A DNA stretch of 64,000 nucleotides, taken from the NCBI GenBank assembly GCA_037176885.1, contig JAWWNJ010000024.1, positions 930,001 to 994,000 of the forward strand, read 5' to 3'. Shown here piece by piece: positions 1-10,316 of this stretch. The position numbers were made by a program, and so were the translations under genes. Positions within the stretch are counted from its first letter, which is position 1; the number at the start of each line of letters is the position of its first letter. The notes below the pieces were generated by a model. That model worked only from the letters and a program-made list of their open reading frames with translations. It searched no databases and was not told where the DNA came from. Source of the stretch: Favolaschia claudopus. Lineage: Eukaryota > Basidiomycota > Agaricomycetes > Agaricales > Mycenaceae.

Positions 1-2203
1 CAGCCCCAACGTCCATCTCTCCATCCCAACTTCCGCCACCTCGTCGTCCTCGATCTGAATCGCCTGCCATATAGGCGCCTCTGCATTGAACGCCATCAAT
101 TCGTCCGCCAGATCATCATCAGCCCCTTCGTCCTCCTCGATGTCATAATCTCCGTCGAGCTCATCGTCATTACGCGGGCTACCCCCGTCGTCGTCATCGT
201 CCGAGTCGCTGGGGGCTGTAATTTGGGCATATCTTCTTCATCGTCGTCTTCGGCATCCGCAAAATACCTGGCATGTTCGGCCTCTAAATCTTCAACATCA
301 AAATCAACATCGCTTTCTTCCTCCGCCTTGGCTTTCCCCTTGCTATCGGCACTGCTTGAGAAGTCGCGATCAAAGTATTCGCGTCGTCGGGAAGGGCCGG
401 CCTCGGGTTCTAATTCCTCCGGTGCCCGATAAGTCGCCAATTGGGGAGATAACGAGGGTACAGGTGGCGACAAGACTGCCGCAATTGCGGGATCTTCATC
501 GACGATAGTGGGGGTTGTGTTTGGCAACTGTGGACGACGAACGCGACTTCCCTCAGTTGGCATTTGAATCCTGGCTTCTAGAACGGACGACGAAGCAGCG
601 GTCCATGAGGATGATGATTCCTGGCTGCCTTCCAGAGAAGGTGGTCCATTGTGATCAGATCCGGAGCCTTGACCCTCGTCCACTTCACGTTTTACAAGCG
701 CGAACGGGAGTGTCGTATTTGGTGGCTCGAGGGCAACAGAGGGAAAGGGATTGGGTGTCAGCACCCGAGGAGGCTCCGGACCTCTGTCCAAGGCAAGGGA
801 GAACTTGTTAGAAGCAGGAGGTTCAGATGAACTTCTTCTCTCGCGAGGGAATCCGGTAGTGGATCTGAACGTGAACTCGAACCTATCGGAGGGGCCCGAA
901 GGGACGGGGAATGAGGGTTCTTCTTCATATAAGGTGCGTCGTCGACGTGACGAGCTGGACTTTTCGCTATCCTCTTTGCGAAGTCGCCTCCGAGATATCG
1001 AGCCCGAAGGCACACGACTGGGAGTCGCAATACCCGTACTGTGTGCAGGGCTGCTCTCGAGCTCTGCGGGCTCCTTGCCTTTCTGAGAAAGGCGCCGCTT
1101 GCGAGTTGGACGCGTAGGTTGTAGCTCCATGTCGCGCATGGCCTCCAAAGCTCTTGCAGCATCCACTTGCCGTTGTGCTACGGCGATTATCCGATCATTG
1201 ATCTGAGCCCGCATTTGTGCGCGCAAGTGCGGGGGCATGGGAGGTACAGGCGGGAGGGGAGCACCCCGGCGTGGAGGGCCCAAAAGCTGCTGCTGTTGTG
1301 GTTGCGGTGGGAGTGGAAGTGGCGGTGGCATAGGCTCAACATCGTCATCCTCGAACACTCCAGGCCGAGCATTCTGCGATATCCACTCGCGAAGAAGAAA
1401 AACCGCCACGAAAGTAAGGACCACCAAAGACGCTATTATCTGACCGGTAAAGATATCGGATGACAGCGACAGCCAAAAAGGATGAGCAGCCACTCGACCG
1501 ATGAAAGTATCAGGGGGAGGGAACCCAGTTGGCTCTGAATAGAAGGCGAGATAGAAGGGGCTAGGTTCTTGAGGAAGGTCAGTGGGACGAGGCCGGTCAC
1601 TGATCCACCATGCACTGGTGAATTACAACGATTATGAATTACATATGAATGAGACGAAGGAGAAACGCACGTAGAGTCTCCCATAGAAAAATACATCCTC
1701 CATGTCATCACAGTGACCCAAGGCAGAACTGCGAGCCATATTATTGCAACCACAACTGCACGCACAGCAAATAGCATAGCAAAGAATGATTGTTGGGCTA
1801 CCCGCCGAAGAAGAAGTACTGGCGGAAGTCGGCTCGGCATATCCGTTGCGTACACTGCAGTAAGCGTTAACAGCGAGACATTGTCGACGACGTTCTGAGC
1901 TCGCCTTTCGTGAATGAATACGGATGCTTGCAAACATCACAGGTTTTCTTCTTGCTATGTGCGAGCCACGTTGTCAAACTGCATAGAAATGAATTCCGTG
2001 CACATCGCAGACCACCCAGCGAAAGGCGCACCAGTCTTGGTGAATATATCGAATGGTTCCGGAGCATTTACACGGGTAAAAAAGAGGCTGCTCCGGTTCA
2101 GCGGGAGCGCTGCAAATTCGACATGTGTCTGATACGCCTCAATTAGCCATAGGACGGGCTGCTGGCGGGGGCTGAGCTTGCCTTGCTCTTCAGCTTCTTG
2201 CAT
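1..2203 (-). CDS. SSM4: Doa10/Ssm4-type RING-CH E3 ubiquitin ligase, N-terminal part (3' end outside window)
   Basis: ER-membrane E3 ubiquitin ligase of ER-associated degradation (role known from the family). The start at 2203 opens MQEAEEQG and joins over a GC-AG intron (2181-2138) to a complete RING-CH: CRICS, then CKCSGTIRYIHQDC, then CDVCKHPYSFTK, giving the C4HC3 ligands. Further exons are 2137-2032, 1978-1905, 1854-1671 and 1614-268, with a probable last intron 267-209 before an acidic exon that runs off position 1. The intron at 1904-1855 also starts with GC. Hydrophobic segments FFAMLFAVRAVVVAII and IIASLVVLTFVAVFLL are the first membrane spans; a Pro- and Ser-rich disordered linker with an acidic end follows. 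Only about 600 residues of a protein usually well over 1000 are present. Identity is strong; the exact last splice site is less sure. Confidence 0.92.
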
Positions 2204-2609
2204 AGACAGAGGGCTTCGTGTACAGTTCAGTCAAGAACTGAGTATCCGGATGCAAAGGCGTCGAAAGCAATAGGTTGAGAAAAGTTTGATGGAGCTTGCG
2301 GAAAAGGGCAGATGTCACAGCAGTCACATTAGTCACGGTGTAGCGTGACATAGATGATTCCTCCGGCAATGCGAGAGACAGCGAAAATTGTGATAATACT
2401 CGCTCTTTGTCTTCGACTTGAGAACTCCATAGATTTTGACCAGTTACTGCGAATTTATGCCACAGAAACGATGTAGAAATCAACGGTAAACAAACTCTTT
2501 CCCGATTTAGAATCACAACGCCAAGTTGCAGAAAAGGAGATTTTGATGGAAAGGAATATTTACCTGTACACCTATGTGGATATGAAAAACATGCAATGCA
2601 AATAGAGCT
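2204..2609. other. Intergenic, no gene seen
   Basis: About 400 bases between the Doa10 start and the 3' end of the first aldo-keto reductase. It should hold the Doa10 promoter. The open frames here show no domain and no splice-supported continuation. Confidence 0.5.
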
Positions 2610-4043
2610 CTACCATCCATACTGATCCGCATTCCACCCATACAATTTACCGTCTGGACCCATGTTATTCACGACCCGCTCATTGCGGTCCAACCCGGTG
2701 ACTAGCGCGACATCCTCAGCGCTCAAAGCAGGCAACTGTCAACGGAAGATCAACTTTAATTTAGCTGAGGAAGAATACAATACAGACGGCCATGTTCTCT
2801 TTCTGGCGCTTGTCATCGGCACTCTTTGGAATAGCAACAACACCTCGGGCTACATGCCACGCAAGAACAATTTGTGTGGGCGTCGCATTGTACTTTTGAG
2901 CAAGCTTGACGATCGTTGTATCGCTGCGGACCGTCTCTCGTCCAGAGGAGCTATATGCGGTAACTACAATTCCTCTCTCGCGGCAATATTCCACAAGTTC
3001 GGTTTGCGCAAGGTAAGGGTGCATCCTGGCAAATAGTTCCAGTCTAAGACCGTCAGGAAAGTACCTTTCGAACACTCACTCGACTTGATTCACCGCTGGC
3101 ACGATCTTGGCTGTCTTCAGCAGCTGTTCGAGCCTTTGTTCATTCTTCAGTTTGTATAACAATGTCGCTTGCAAATTAATACCCACGTCTTGATTGAGAA
3201 ATTGCTAACGCCAATAGCTCGAGCCTTTCCTCCAGCATACAACTTTTCCAGTTCCGCCCAAGTCTCATTGAATGTTGGCGTCTCAACAACCTTCATTCCG
3301 TCCATCAGTTCAGCCACGGTACTTGGCATATTATATCCGCCTAATGAATCAGTATTCTCGTCAATGGCCGAAAAATCCACTCACCTGGATATTCGATAGT
3401 TTGAGGAAAGTGTAGGAGATACTGGGAAGAACTCATCAGAAAAATCGAAGCGCTGACTGCTATTCGTTCATTCAAAAAGCTCTTGAAACCTACAAGATCA
3501 ACATAATGCACGCCAGATCGCGTAGACTTTCGTCAAACGAACGAGCAACATATCTTGGATGGTGCCATCTGTTCAACCAACTTTGATTCCCACTAACCTT
3601 TATACAAAGTTGGAAACACCCACGGTAGTTTGGTCGTTACAAAAAAGTCTTCTCGCGGAATACCTGAGCTGCGGATTGCTCTCCCAACTGATGGTTCTGT
3701 ACCTGGAGGCGTCTCGGAAATCAAACCCACGAGGACAATTCTAGATTCAGAGTTTATGCACCATAAATATGGGCTGTGTCCAAGTGACGATATCCCGCCT
3801 ACACATTGACAATGTTCAACGGAACTTGCGGAAATTCTACTTGAAACTTGCCTTGATCGCTGTGGAAATCCATTTCTCCGCTTCTTTCATGCCTTCCGGT
3901 GTATAATCACTGGGGGCAGCCCCTAGGCCTAGAAAATTCAAGGTGAAATCATCCTTCTACTGCCGTTCAACGCAAGATAATGTGATACCTATGGCCGGAG
4001 TGAGTGCATCGGTGTTGAGTTTGATCGAGGGGATTGCAGCCAT
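2610..4043 (-). pseudogene. Aldo-keto reductase copy 1, with a one-base frameshift
   Basis: NADPH-dependent aldo-keto reductase fold. Exons read from MAAIPSIKLNTDALTPAIG (start 4043) through GLGAAPSDYTPEG, AGYRHLDTAHIYG (catalytic Asp and Tyr), FFVTTKLP (catalytic Lys), WHHPRYVARSFDESLRDL, YLLHFPQ (catalytic His), ARAIGVSNFSIKT, VPAVNQVE, MHPYLAQ, GVVAIPKS, to a C-terminus ending WNADQYGW. The whole exon order matches the neighbour at 4650-6050. Two oddities: the intron at 3851-3799 starts with GC where the neighbour has GT, and one base is missing near 3511-3514, so that the exon after SLRDL runs out of frame and reaches a stop instead of reading a VHYVDL-like segment. All other exons are intact, so this is either a very young pseudogene or a single-base assembly error. 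Confidence 0.75.
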
Positions 4044-4649
4044 GATTTTGGACCGCTATGAGCTGTTGATGAACCTTTCCTCAGTCTCACTCGAATTTAT
4101 GTACGCACTTGCGTACCAAGTTCCAGAGTGATCCACCGGAACACGTTGCGAACAACCTTCGATTTCCGGAACAATTTCCATGTATAGCACCACTTTCCGC
4201 TCGTTCATCCGTTCCCCCTTCAACGTATGGCAGACGTGAGTTCTGAAAACAGTCATCGGGAGAAGGAACCCAGGATGGTAAAATAATCGCATGCATTGGG
4301 ATTTTCGCCAAACGCATCCTTGACTGAACTGACAAGTTCGGCGAGAGCCGTTTCATGAATCAATTGCGAGCCCGCCACAAACTTTAGCGTTCTTCTAGTC
4401 CTCGTGCTCGTGAAATTTCCCGCTCGCACCGACAATGTTACAACTTCACCAAGTAATCCGGGAAGAATTAATTGATATCGCGACCCCTGGCCAGTGCGAT
4501 TTTGCACCATCCTTGCCCAATCTTTTGGTGTTCAGGGTGCCTTGGATGACTCTCACTTCCCACAAACATCCATGTAAGAGATGAGGTGCCACGAGACAGA
4601 ACAGAAAATTAAATCATGGGACGGCGCCGAAAAACACCAACGCGACATT
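4044..4649. other. Intergenic between the two aldo-keto reductases
   Basis: Six hundred bases. A minus-strand open stretch at 4253-4510 (85 codons) contains a protein-like segment, ETALAELVSSVKDAFGENP, but I cannot link it to a family or to supported splice sites. It may be a relic of another gene. Confidence 0.35.
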
Positions 4650-6050
4650 CTACCACCCGTATTGGTCCGCAGTCCACCCGTACAAGGTACCGTCTGCACC
4701 CAACTTGTTCACAACACGTTCATTGCGGTCCAGTCCAGTCACCAGCGCGACGTCCTCGGCGCTCAAGGCAGGCAACTGTCCACAAAACATCAAATTAACA
4801 TCTCATTGAGCGTTAAATAAACTCGCAATACTCACGACGAGATTCTCCTTCTGACGCTGGCTGTCGGCACTCTTCGGAATAGCAACCACACCTCGCGCGA
4901 GGTGCCACGCAAGGATGATCTGTGTAGGCGTCGCCTTGTATTTTTCCGCAAGCGCCACAATAGTCGGGTCATTGCGAACTGCTTCGCGTCCAGATGGGCT
5001 GTATGCAGTGACCATGATGCCTTTCTTGCGGCAGTATTCCAGAAGTTCGGTTTGCGCAAGGTAGGGGTGCATTCTCGTATGAACGTGAGTTCTTTGACCC
5101 ACATGAAAATTAATATCCGGACACTCACTCGACCTGGTTCACGGCAGGCACAATCTTCGCTGTCTTGAAGAGCTGCTCAAGTCTATTCGTGTGTCATTTT
5201 AGTCGAGTAAATGACGACCGGGAAGGTCAGTAACACCCACGTCTTGATCGAGAAATTGCTGACCCCAATCGCTCGAGCCCTCCCATCGGCATGAATCTTC
5301 TCCAGTTCCGCCCAGGTCTCATTGAGCGTTGGCTTGTCGACAATCTTCATTTGAGTCATGATTTCGACCACGTCGCTCGGAGCATCATACCCGCCTATTG
5401 AATCAGCTTTTGTCACTAGTACCCCAACGCTCATACCTGGGTATTCGGCAACCTGAGGGAAATGGAGGAGATACTGTGAAGAGTTGCTCAGAAAAATTTA
5501 GCAGCAGTGAACGCTTCGTATCATACAAGATCGATATATTTCAGACCCAAATTGCGTAGGCTCTCGTCGAAGGAACGGGCAACATATTTTGGATGGTGCC
5601 ATCTACGCAGGGCTCGTCGTCATCGGACATATGACTCAAGATACAAAAAACTCACGGGAGCTTGGTCGTCACAAAAATCTCCTCTCGAGGAACGCCCGAG
5701 GTGCGGAGCGCACCGCCGACAGCCGATTCGGTGCCTGTTAGACGGTCTGAACCCTGCCGAGGAATTTCTGAATGCACTTGGCTCACCGTAGATATACGCT
5801 GTATCCAAGTGACGATAGCCCGCCTATGTAGACGGTAAAATACGATAGCAGAGCGTTGAAACCTTACCTTTATCGCCGTGAGGAACCACTTCTCCGACTC
5901 CGCCACGCCTTGCGGAGTGAATTCGCCAGGAGCGGCGCCTAGTCCTGGGCATGTTTGAGATCCAGTTCGGCCTGGCACCCAACACAAAAACAAACCTATA
6001 GCAGGAATGAGCGCCCCAGTGTTGAGTTTCATCGAGGGAATCGCAGCCAT
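4650..6050 (-). CDS. Aldo-keto reductase copy 2 (intact)
   Basis: Cytosolic NAD(P)H-dependent carbonyl/aldehyde reductase of the aldo-keto reductase superfamily; substrate unknown. The start at 6050 (MAAIPSMKLNTGALIPAIG) is shared with the copy upstream. Exons give LGAAPGEFTPQGVAESEKW, then AGYRHLDTAYIYG (Asp and Tyr of the catalytic tetrad), GTESAVGGALRTSGVP, TTKLP (Lys), WHHPKYVARSFDESL, YLLHFPQ (His), ARAIGVSNFSIKT, MHPYLAQTELLEYC, TPTQIILAWHLARGVVAIPKS, and the end WTADQYGW. All introns are GT-AG and about 50 nt. Tandem duplicate of the 2610-4043 gene. A possible TATA-like run (TATTTAAG on the minus strand) lies about 40 bases upstream. Confidence 0.9.
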
Positions 6051-6307
6051 GACTTGTGTATGCTTCCTGCGCCTCGCTCACATCTTAAATAGTTGTCCTG
6101 GCATCGGCATGACTGGTTCATATTCCTATTGCATCGGTATATAGACATTCGCTCCCGGTCAACACAAGAACACCTGCGGTAGCTTCGGAAACCAGTTGCA
6201 TTATTCAGCGCAGGTGCAGGCTCGGAATTTGCCTGGGACCGTTTGAATCCCGCCCGAGTGGGAACCTGGTAGGCTGGCAGCGGTGATCCTGGATGGATCG
6301 ATTGCTT

Positions 6308-7213
6308 CTACGCAATCTGCTGGTCATCCGCCGGCTCAGTTATGAATTCCTGAAATGTCTGGGAGTCGAAGGCTCTTTCCGCGGGTACAGGTGGGTCGAG
6401 GTGGTCGCTGCGGAAGATGATATTCAGGTTACGCAGATTGGGTAGGGCCAGAAGAGCATGCGCCGAAAAGTCATCCAAGCGAAAGACTTGAAGATATCTT
6501 GTCCACTTCATATTGTCGAATTCGACGCGAAGCAGGGTGAAGAACTCGACAGTGAGACTGTTGAGTTGCATGCTTTCGAGCATCGGCCATACAGGACTCG
6601 AATTCGACAACGACAAGAAATGTGGCTGCTGGAAGTACAAATGGCGAATTTCGGGAAGGACGTGCATTCCTAAGCCACATTCGATGATGCGAGGGAAGTC
6701 ACGCATGTAGCAGAGAACTGTGTTCCGCCCATATAGTATCGGAAGCACCTCGGTGTACACCGACCGGCACGACAGCAAAAGAGCTACGGGGATGGGTTCG
6801 GCGGTTTCAAGAGCCCATAAAGTCAGAGGAGTGTCTGAATTTTTGAACCCATGATGCAAAAAGCACGTTGTTTGGAGGATGTAGGCGTCGAAGCCGTCGT
6901 TAGGAACCAATTGAACGCGGACCAGACGATTGCCCACAGCTAGCTCGAAGATCTGATGGCGCAACTCGGGAGGTAATTGAAGCAAGTGGCACGAAGGCGA
7001 CGGCGCTACAATCGTTCCTGACAAGATATCTAGGCGATTGAGGGGAAGTTTATCGGGATACCGTGGCAGTAATGGATGCGAGTAAGTTGCGCGACCGTGA
7101 CGCTTCATTGAACGGAGAAGATATCGCAAGGCGATACACGGGCAGCACAGAAGAGTAAGGGAATATGCTGCGGTCAGTTCGACAACTTCCCCAGCTGTCT
7201 CTGCGAGATCCAT
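6308..7213 (-). CDS. DUF7730-like protein of unknown function
   Basis: Single-exon frame of about 302 residues starting MDLAETAGEVVEL at 7213. The frame is open further upstream, but the extra 100 residues look like untranslated sequence, so I prefer this ATG. The N-terminus has a hydrophobic, Cys-containing stretch (AYSLTLLCCPCIALRYLL). The core LLQLPPELRHQIFELAVG, then LLLSCRSVYTEVLPILYG, is the usual arrangement of basidiomycete DUF7730/F-box-like proteins, in which a short helical motif is followed by a call on neighbouring Tyr-Gly residues. C-terminal leucine-rich part ALLALPNLRNLNIIF. Function is not known for the family. Confidence 0.75.
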   Translation of the reverse strand: MDLAETAGEVVELTAAYSLTLLCCPCIALRYLLRSMKRHGRATYSHPLLPRYPDKLPLNRLDILSGTIVAPSPSCHLLQLPPELRHQIFELAVGNRLVRVQLVPNDGFDAYILQTTCFLHHGFKNSDTPLTLWALETAEPIPVALLLSCRSVYTEVLPILYGRNTVLCYMRDFPRIIECGLGMHVLPEIRHLYFQQPHFLSLSNSSPVWPMLESMQLNSLTVEFFTLLRVEFDNMKWTRYLQVFRLDDFSAHALLALPNLRNLNIIFRSDHLDPPVPAERAFDSQTFQEFITEPADDQQIA

Positions 7214-7581
7214 GACACAAGGCCTGCATGCCACGGTGACGGTGTTCAAGTGGGTTAGTAGTGGTCGGGTTGGCGCACCATCGGGAAGTTCATCGGCCGA
7301 TTTGACCCGACACTCGGATGAGAAAAGAATATTATTTTTGCACCAATTTTGGGGTTTCGCATAGCTTGAATTAGCCTGACATTGCGCGTTGGTTACTTTC
7401 ACGGAGTGTCGTAGATTTACTACGCAGGAACCCTCCCGTGCCGCACTTTTTTGAAGAACCACAACAAAAACATTAGCTTGAAATTCATGTAGATACGCTG
7501 GCACCGAGAACAGCACTGAATCCGTACTTTCCCGCCTCGTTCTGAATCATCATTATCCCTCCACCCACACGTACTAATAGT

Positions 7582-8914
7582 TCACCGATTATGCTCCTCC
7601 GCCGTCATGCTCAGCTCCTCCAGCTCAGCCTGCGTATTCGACAACGTCTCCGCGGCATGCGAGAAGTATATCAGCTGGAGAAGACAATGATAGAATTTAG
7701 AGGCCGAGATGAAAGAGGATAGGGAGGAGATGAAGGAGACCAGCTGACCTGCGCCTTAGCGAGCTCGTTGAGGTGCTTGATGGGTTCAGGCTGTATGTAG
7801 TACCGTAAGCATACATCCAGAGGATGTGTAAAGAAGGGAAAAGACACAGACATTCTTCAAGACTTTCTCCATCAGTGCGATGGCAACCTACAGGACAGCA
7901 AAGTGAGTTGGTGACTGGAAGTGAGACGGCGTAACCCACCTCTGTCTTCTGCACAAGATCATCCTCTGCATTTTCGACAGCAAGTCGCGCGTGTTCCTGC
8001 TTGGCCGCAGCGGCACTTTTCAGTCTGTAACCCCATACTCAGTTTTCTCTAGCACCGTAGAAAAACAGCGATACGTACGTCTGCTTCGCGCCGTCGAGCT
8101 CAAGCCGACTGGTGCGCACCGCCTGACGCGCCTTCATCGCAACCGCAATCGACGTCGTAAGAGTCTGCTGCCAGGGATGAAGATAATTCAGCCGGATAGC
8201 CTGGTCCTATTCGCGAGCGCATTTCATCAGAAAAGAGTTACAAACATCTACATTCAAGTAGAACAGCCATACCTGGTCAACCCGCGCATTCGCAATCTTC
8301 TCCATCCCCTGAGCATACATCCCCAACGCAGCCGCAAGTGGCTCCCCTGGCGAATTCGGCGTCGCATTCTGCAACTCCGTGGCAGCACCTACCGCAGCCC
8401 TCACAAGGGCATGTGGGAGGGTCTTATGAACGGGTGCCGGTGGCGCCGCAGGCGCAGCCGGTGCAGCAGCTTGCAATCTCGTGCCCTTCAAATTGGTGGC
8501 GGCAAAGCTGGTGATGTTGTGTCCGACCGAGGCCGAGAGCTCTGCGATGGATTCCTGAATTTGCGAGGGGTAATCGTAGGCCTCGGATTCATAGACCTTT
8601 GTGATCCTGTGCAAGAAAACAAGGGTATGGAAGGGTGAATAAAGAATGCTACCCGGTGCTTGAAGAGAAATGAAAACGCACTTGAGGAGGGTGAGATGTG
8701 CCTGACGGAGAGCGTCGACGCGTGCCTCGAGGTCCTTGTACTCTGTAGTTGCTGTCGTCAGACCTATATTCATTCACAAAACTGCCAAGGGACCTTGGGG
8801 AAGCTCAGTTATCTCGTCCTGCCCAACCCTTCCAAGTCGCTCCTTAGTAGCTTGTACGCTGGTCGTAAAGTTCCGGTTCAAGCTGGACTGGATCGACCGC
8901 CAGTCTATAGACAT
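7582..8914 (-). CDS. BAR-domain protein, Gvp36-like
   Basis: Predicted membrane-curvature protein of Golgi or endosomal traffic, by family. The best start is 8914 (MSIDWRSIQSSLNRNF), followed by VQATKERLGRVGQDEITELPQ and, after an intron, EYKDLEARVDALRQAHLTLLK; this matches the usual N-terminal layout of fungal BAR proteins of this type. Further exons: ITKVYESEAYDYPSQIQESI, an Ala/Pro-rich linker, HALVRAAVGAATELQN, GMYAQGMEKIANARVDQ, AIRLNYLHPWQQTLTT, ARQAVRTSRLELDGAKQT, LKSAAAAKQEHARLAVEN, VAIALMEKVLKN, EPIKHLNELAKAQ, and LIYFSHAAETLSNTQAELEEL to the stop at 7582. Nearly the whole protein is helical with heptad-like spacing. Seven or more short introns. Confidence 0.85.
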
Positions 8915-9472
8915 CTTGCACACTGTCAAAGCAGTTCAGAGGGTGTATGAGGGTGCTCGTGGAGGCCATGAAGCAGAGCGAGTGGTTAGTGGTACTTACA
9001 CGGTGGCAGGAGATGTGCGGCCCGGAAATCTCGGGCCGGACGCCGAGCTGATCTTTACTTCCGCCCACCATCTGCACTGTGGCCCGAGTTCACCATATTG
9101 AGGCTGAAACTGCTGTCACTTCGCCCCCCAACGTTTGAGCCTCATTGTCAATTCTCTGAGAGCTCTATTCCTCCAATTCCTGGCAGCGTTTCGAAGAGGA
9201 ATTCTCGAAAAATTACACCAACTCCACATCTGACGGTTGTCCAACAATTTCTCCAACTCTCCACATGTACACTCCTCCGTGGCTTCAATTAAATTCTGGC
9301 GGCAAACTCTCACTTCGGGTATCCGTCAATAAATGAGCGCCGTGGATCCTGCTGGCTGTGGATCATTGCTGATCATTGACACCGGCCCTGCAGGACCATT
9401 TGTAAGTGGAGCACCTTTTACGGGCATAACTGGCTCTCCATTCGGAGCTCTCGGAGAACTGGCGCCAAAAGG
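8915..9472. other. Intergenic region between BAR gene and small plus-strand ORF
   Basis: Divergent promoter region of about 550 bases. No coding signal that I can support; short frames on both strands lack splice or domain support. Confidence 0.45.
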
Positions 9473-9480
9473 TATATAAA
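9473..9480 (+). promoter_or_regulatory. TATA box for the small ORF at 9592
   Basis: TATATAAA followed by a pyrimidine-rich leader of about 110 bases up to the ATG at 9592, the typical arrangement of highly expressed basidiomycete genes. Confidence 0.6.
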
Positions 9481-9591
9481 CCCCAGCTCTATTCTTCTCG
9501 CGCTCCCCACAATAGCCCTTTTTGTTCCCTTTCATCCACTCCCTCACCCTCCTCCCTTGTCTGGCTGGTCGCCTTTGCCACCCACACCTTC

Positions 9592-9831
9592 ATGGTCCCA
9601 CACGAATACCCCGACGAGCTCACCACCACCGAGACAGCCCTCACCCTGTACTCCCGCTCTCTCCAAGCATATACCCTTCGCCTCTGGACAGAGTCGCTCA
9701 AAGCCGCAGAGGAACGGCGCGAGCATGCATACCAACATCACACCTGCTGCACCGGAGACCTGAGCTTACGTCGCACCCGGGGACGCCAACGACGGACTCG
9801 GAGTGCCACCACACGGTTGACTTTGACATGA
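9592..9831 (+). CDS. Small hypothetical protein (79 aa)
   Basis: Reads MVPHEYPDELTTTETALTLYSRS, then LQAYTLRLWTESLKAAEERREHAY, a plausible helical segment, then an Arg/Thr-rich tail that looks less protein-like and may belong to a spliced or untranslated part. Supported mainly by the TATA box and pyrimidine-rich leader in front of it. No family recognised. No signal peptide or membrane span. Confidence 0.4.
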   Translation: MVPHEYPDELTTTETALTLYSRSLQAYTLRLWTESLKAAEERREHAYQHHTCCTGDLSLRRTRGRQRRTRSATTRLTLT

Positions 9832-10316
9832 TCGTTGTGGGACGAGGCACGCATTGTTATTGATGCACTGCCCGCCTTCGTGCTTGGCGAACCATCTCAT
9901 CGGTTTCGAGGCCGTGCTCCGCTTACACTACGCTATCGATCTGCGAACTCTTCGAGCTGTAATATCACCTCTTACGATGCTCTCTTTATCTTCCACAGTA
10001 CTGTACATATCTTTCGCTATTCACATCGCTTGCTCTCTCCCGCTTTCTGTAACTTATATGTATCACTAAAGCCAACGACACGAACCTGTATCCTATTAAC
10101 ATAGAATCCCAATATGTAGAGTCTGCCTTTCAATGGACACTTTCACGCGCATCCCTGATCATCTTCAACGCCGTCCGGTAATCTCTTTCACTGCGGCGCC
10201 ACTCATGGCGATGACGGACGATCCGCCGCTCGCTTGCCTGAAAAGCTCCACTCAACTTCACCAGTGGAAGCAACGCCACATGTAAGTAATTTTTTCGACC
10301 ACTATCGTTATAATGG
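9832..10316. other. Intergenic, 3' flanks of two convergent genes
   Basis: T-rich 3' region of the small ORF followed by the 3' flank of the GH16 gene. No gene seen. Confidence 0.4.

Noticed and set aside
6308..7516. Full 402-codon frame of the DUF7730-like gene
   Set aside because: The first 100 codons have no family match by eye and odd composition; the ATG at 7213 gives the expected N-terminus.
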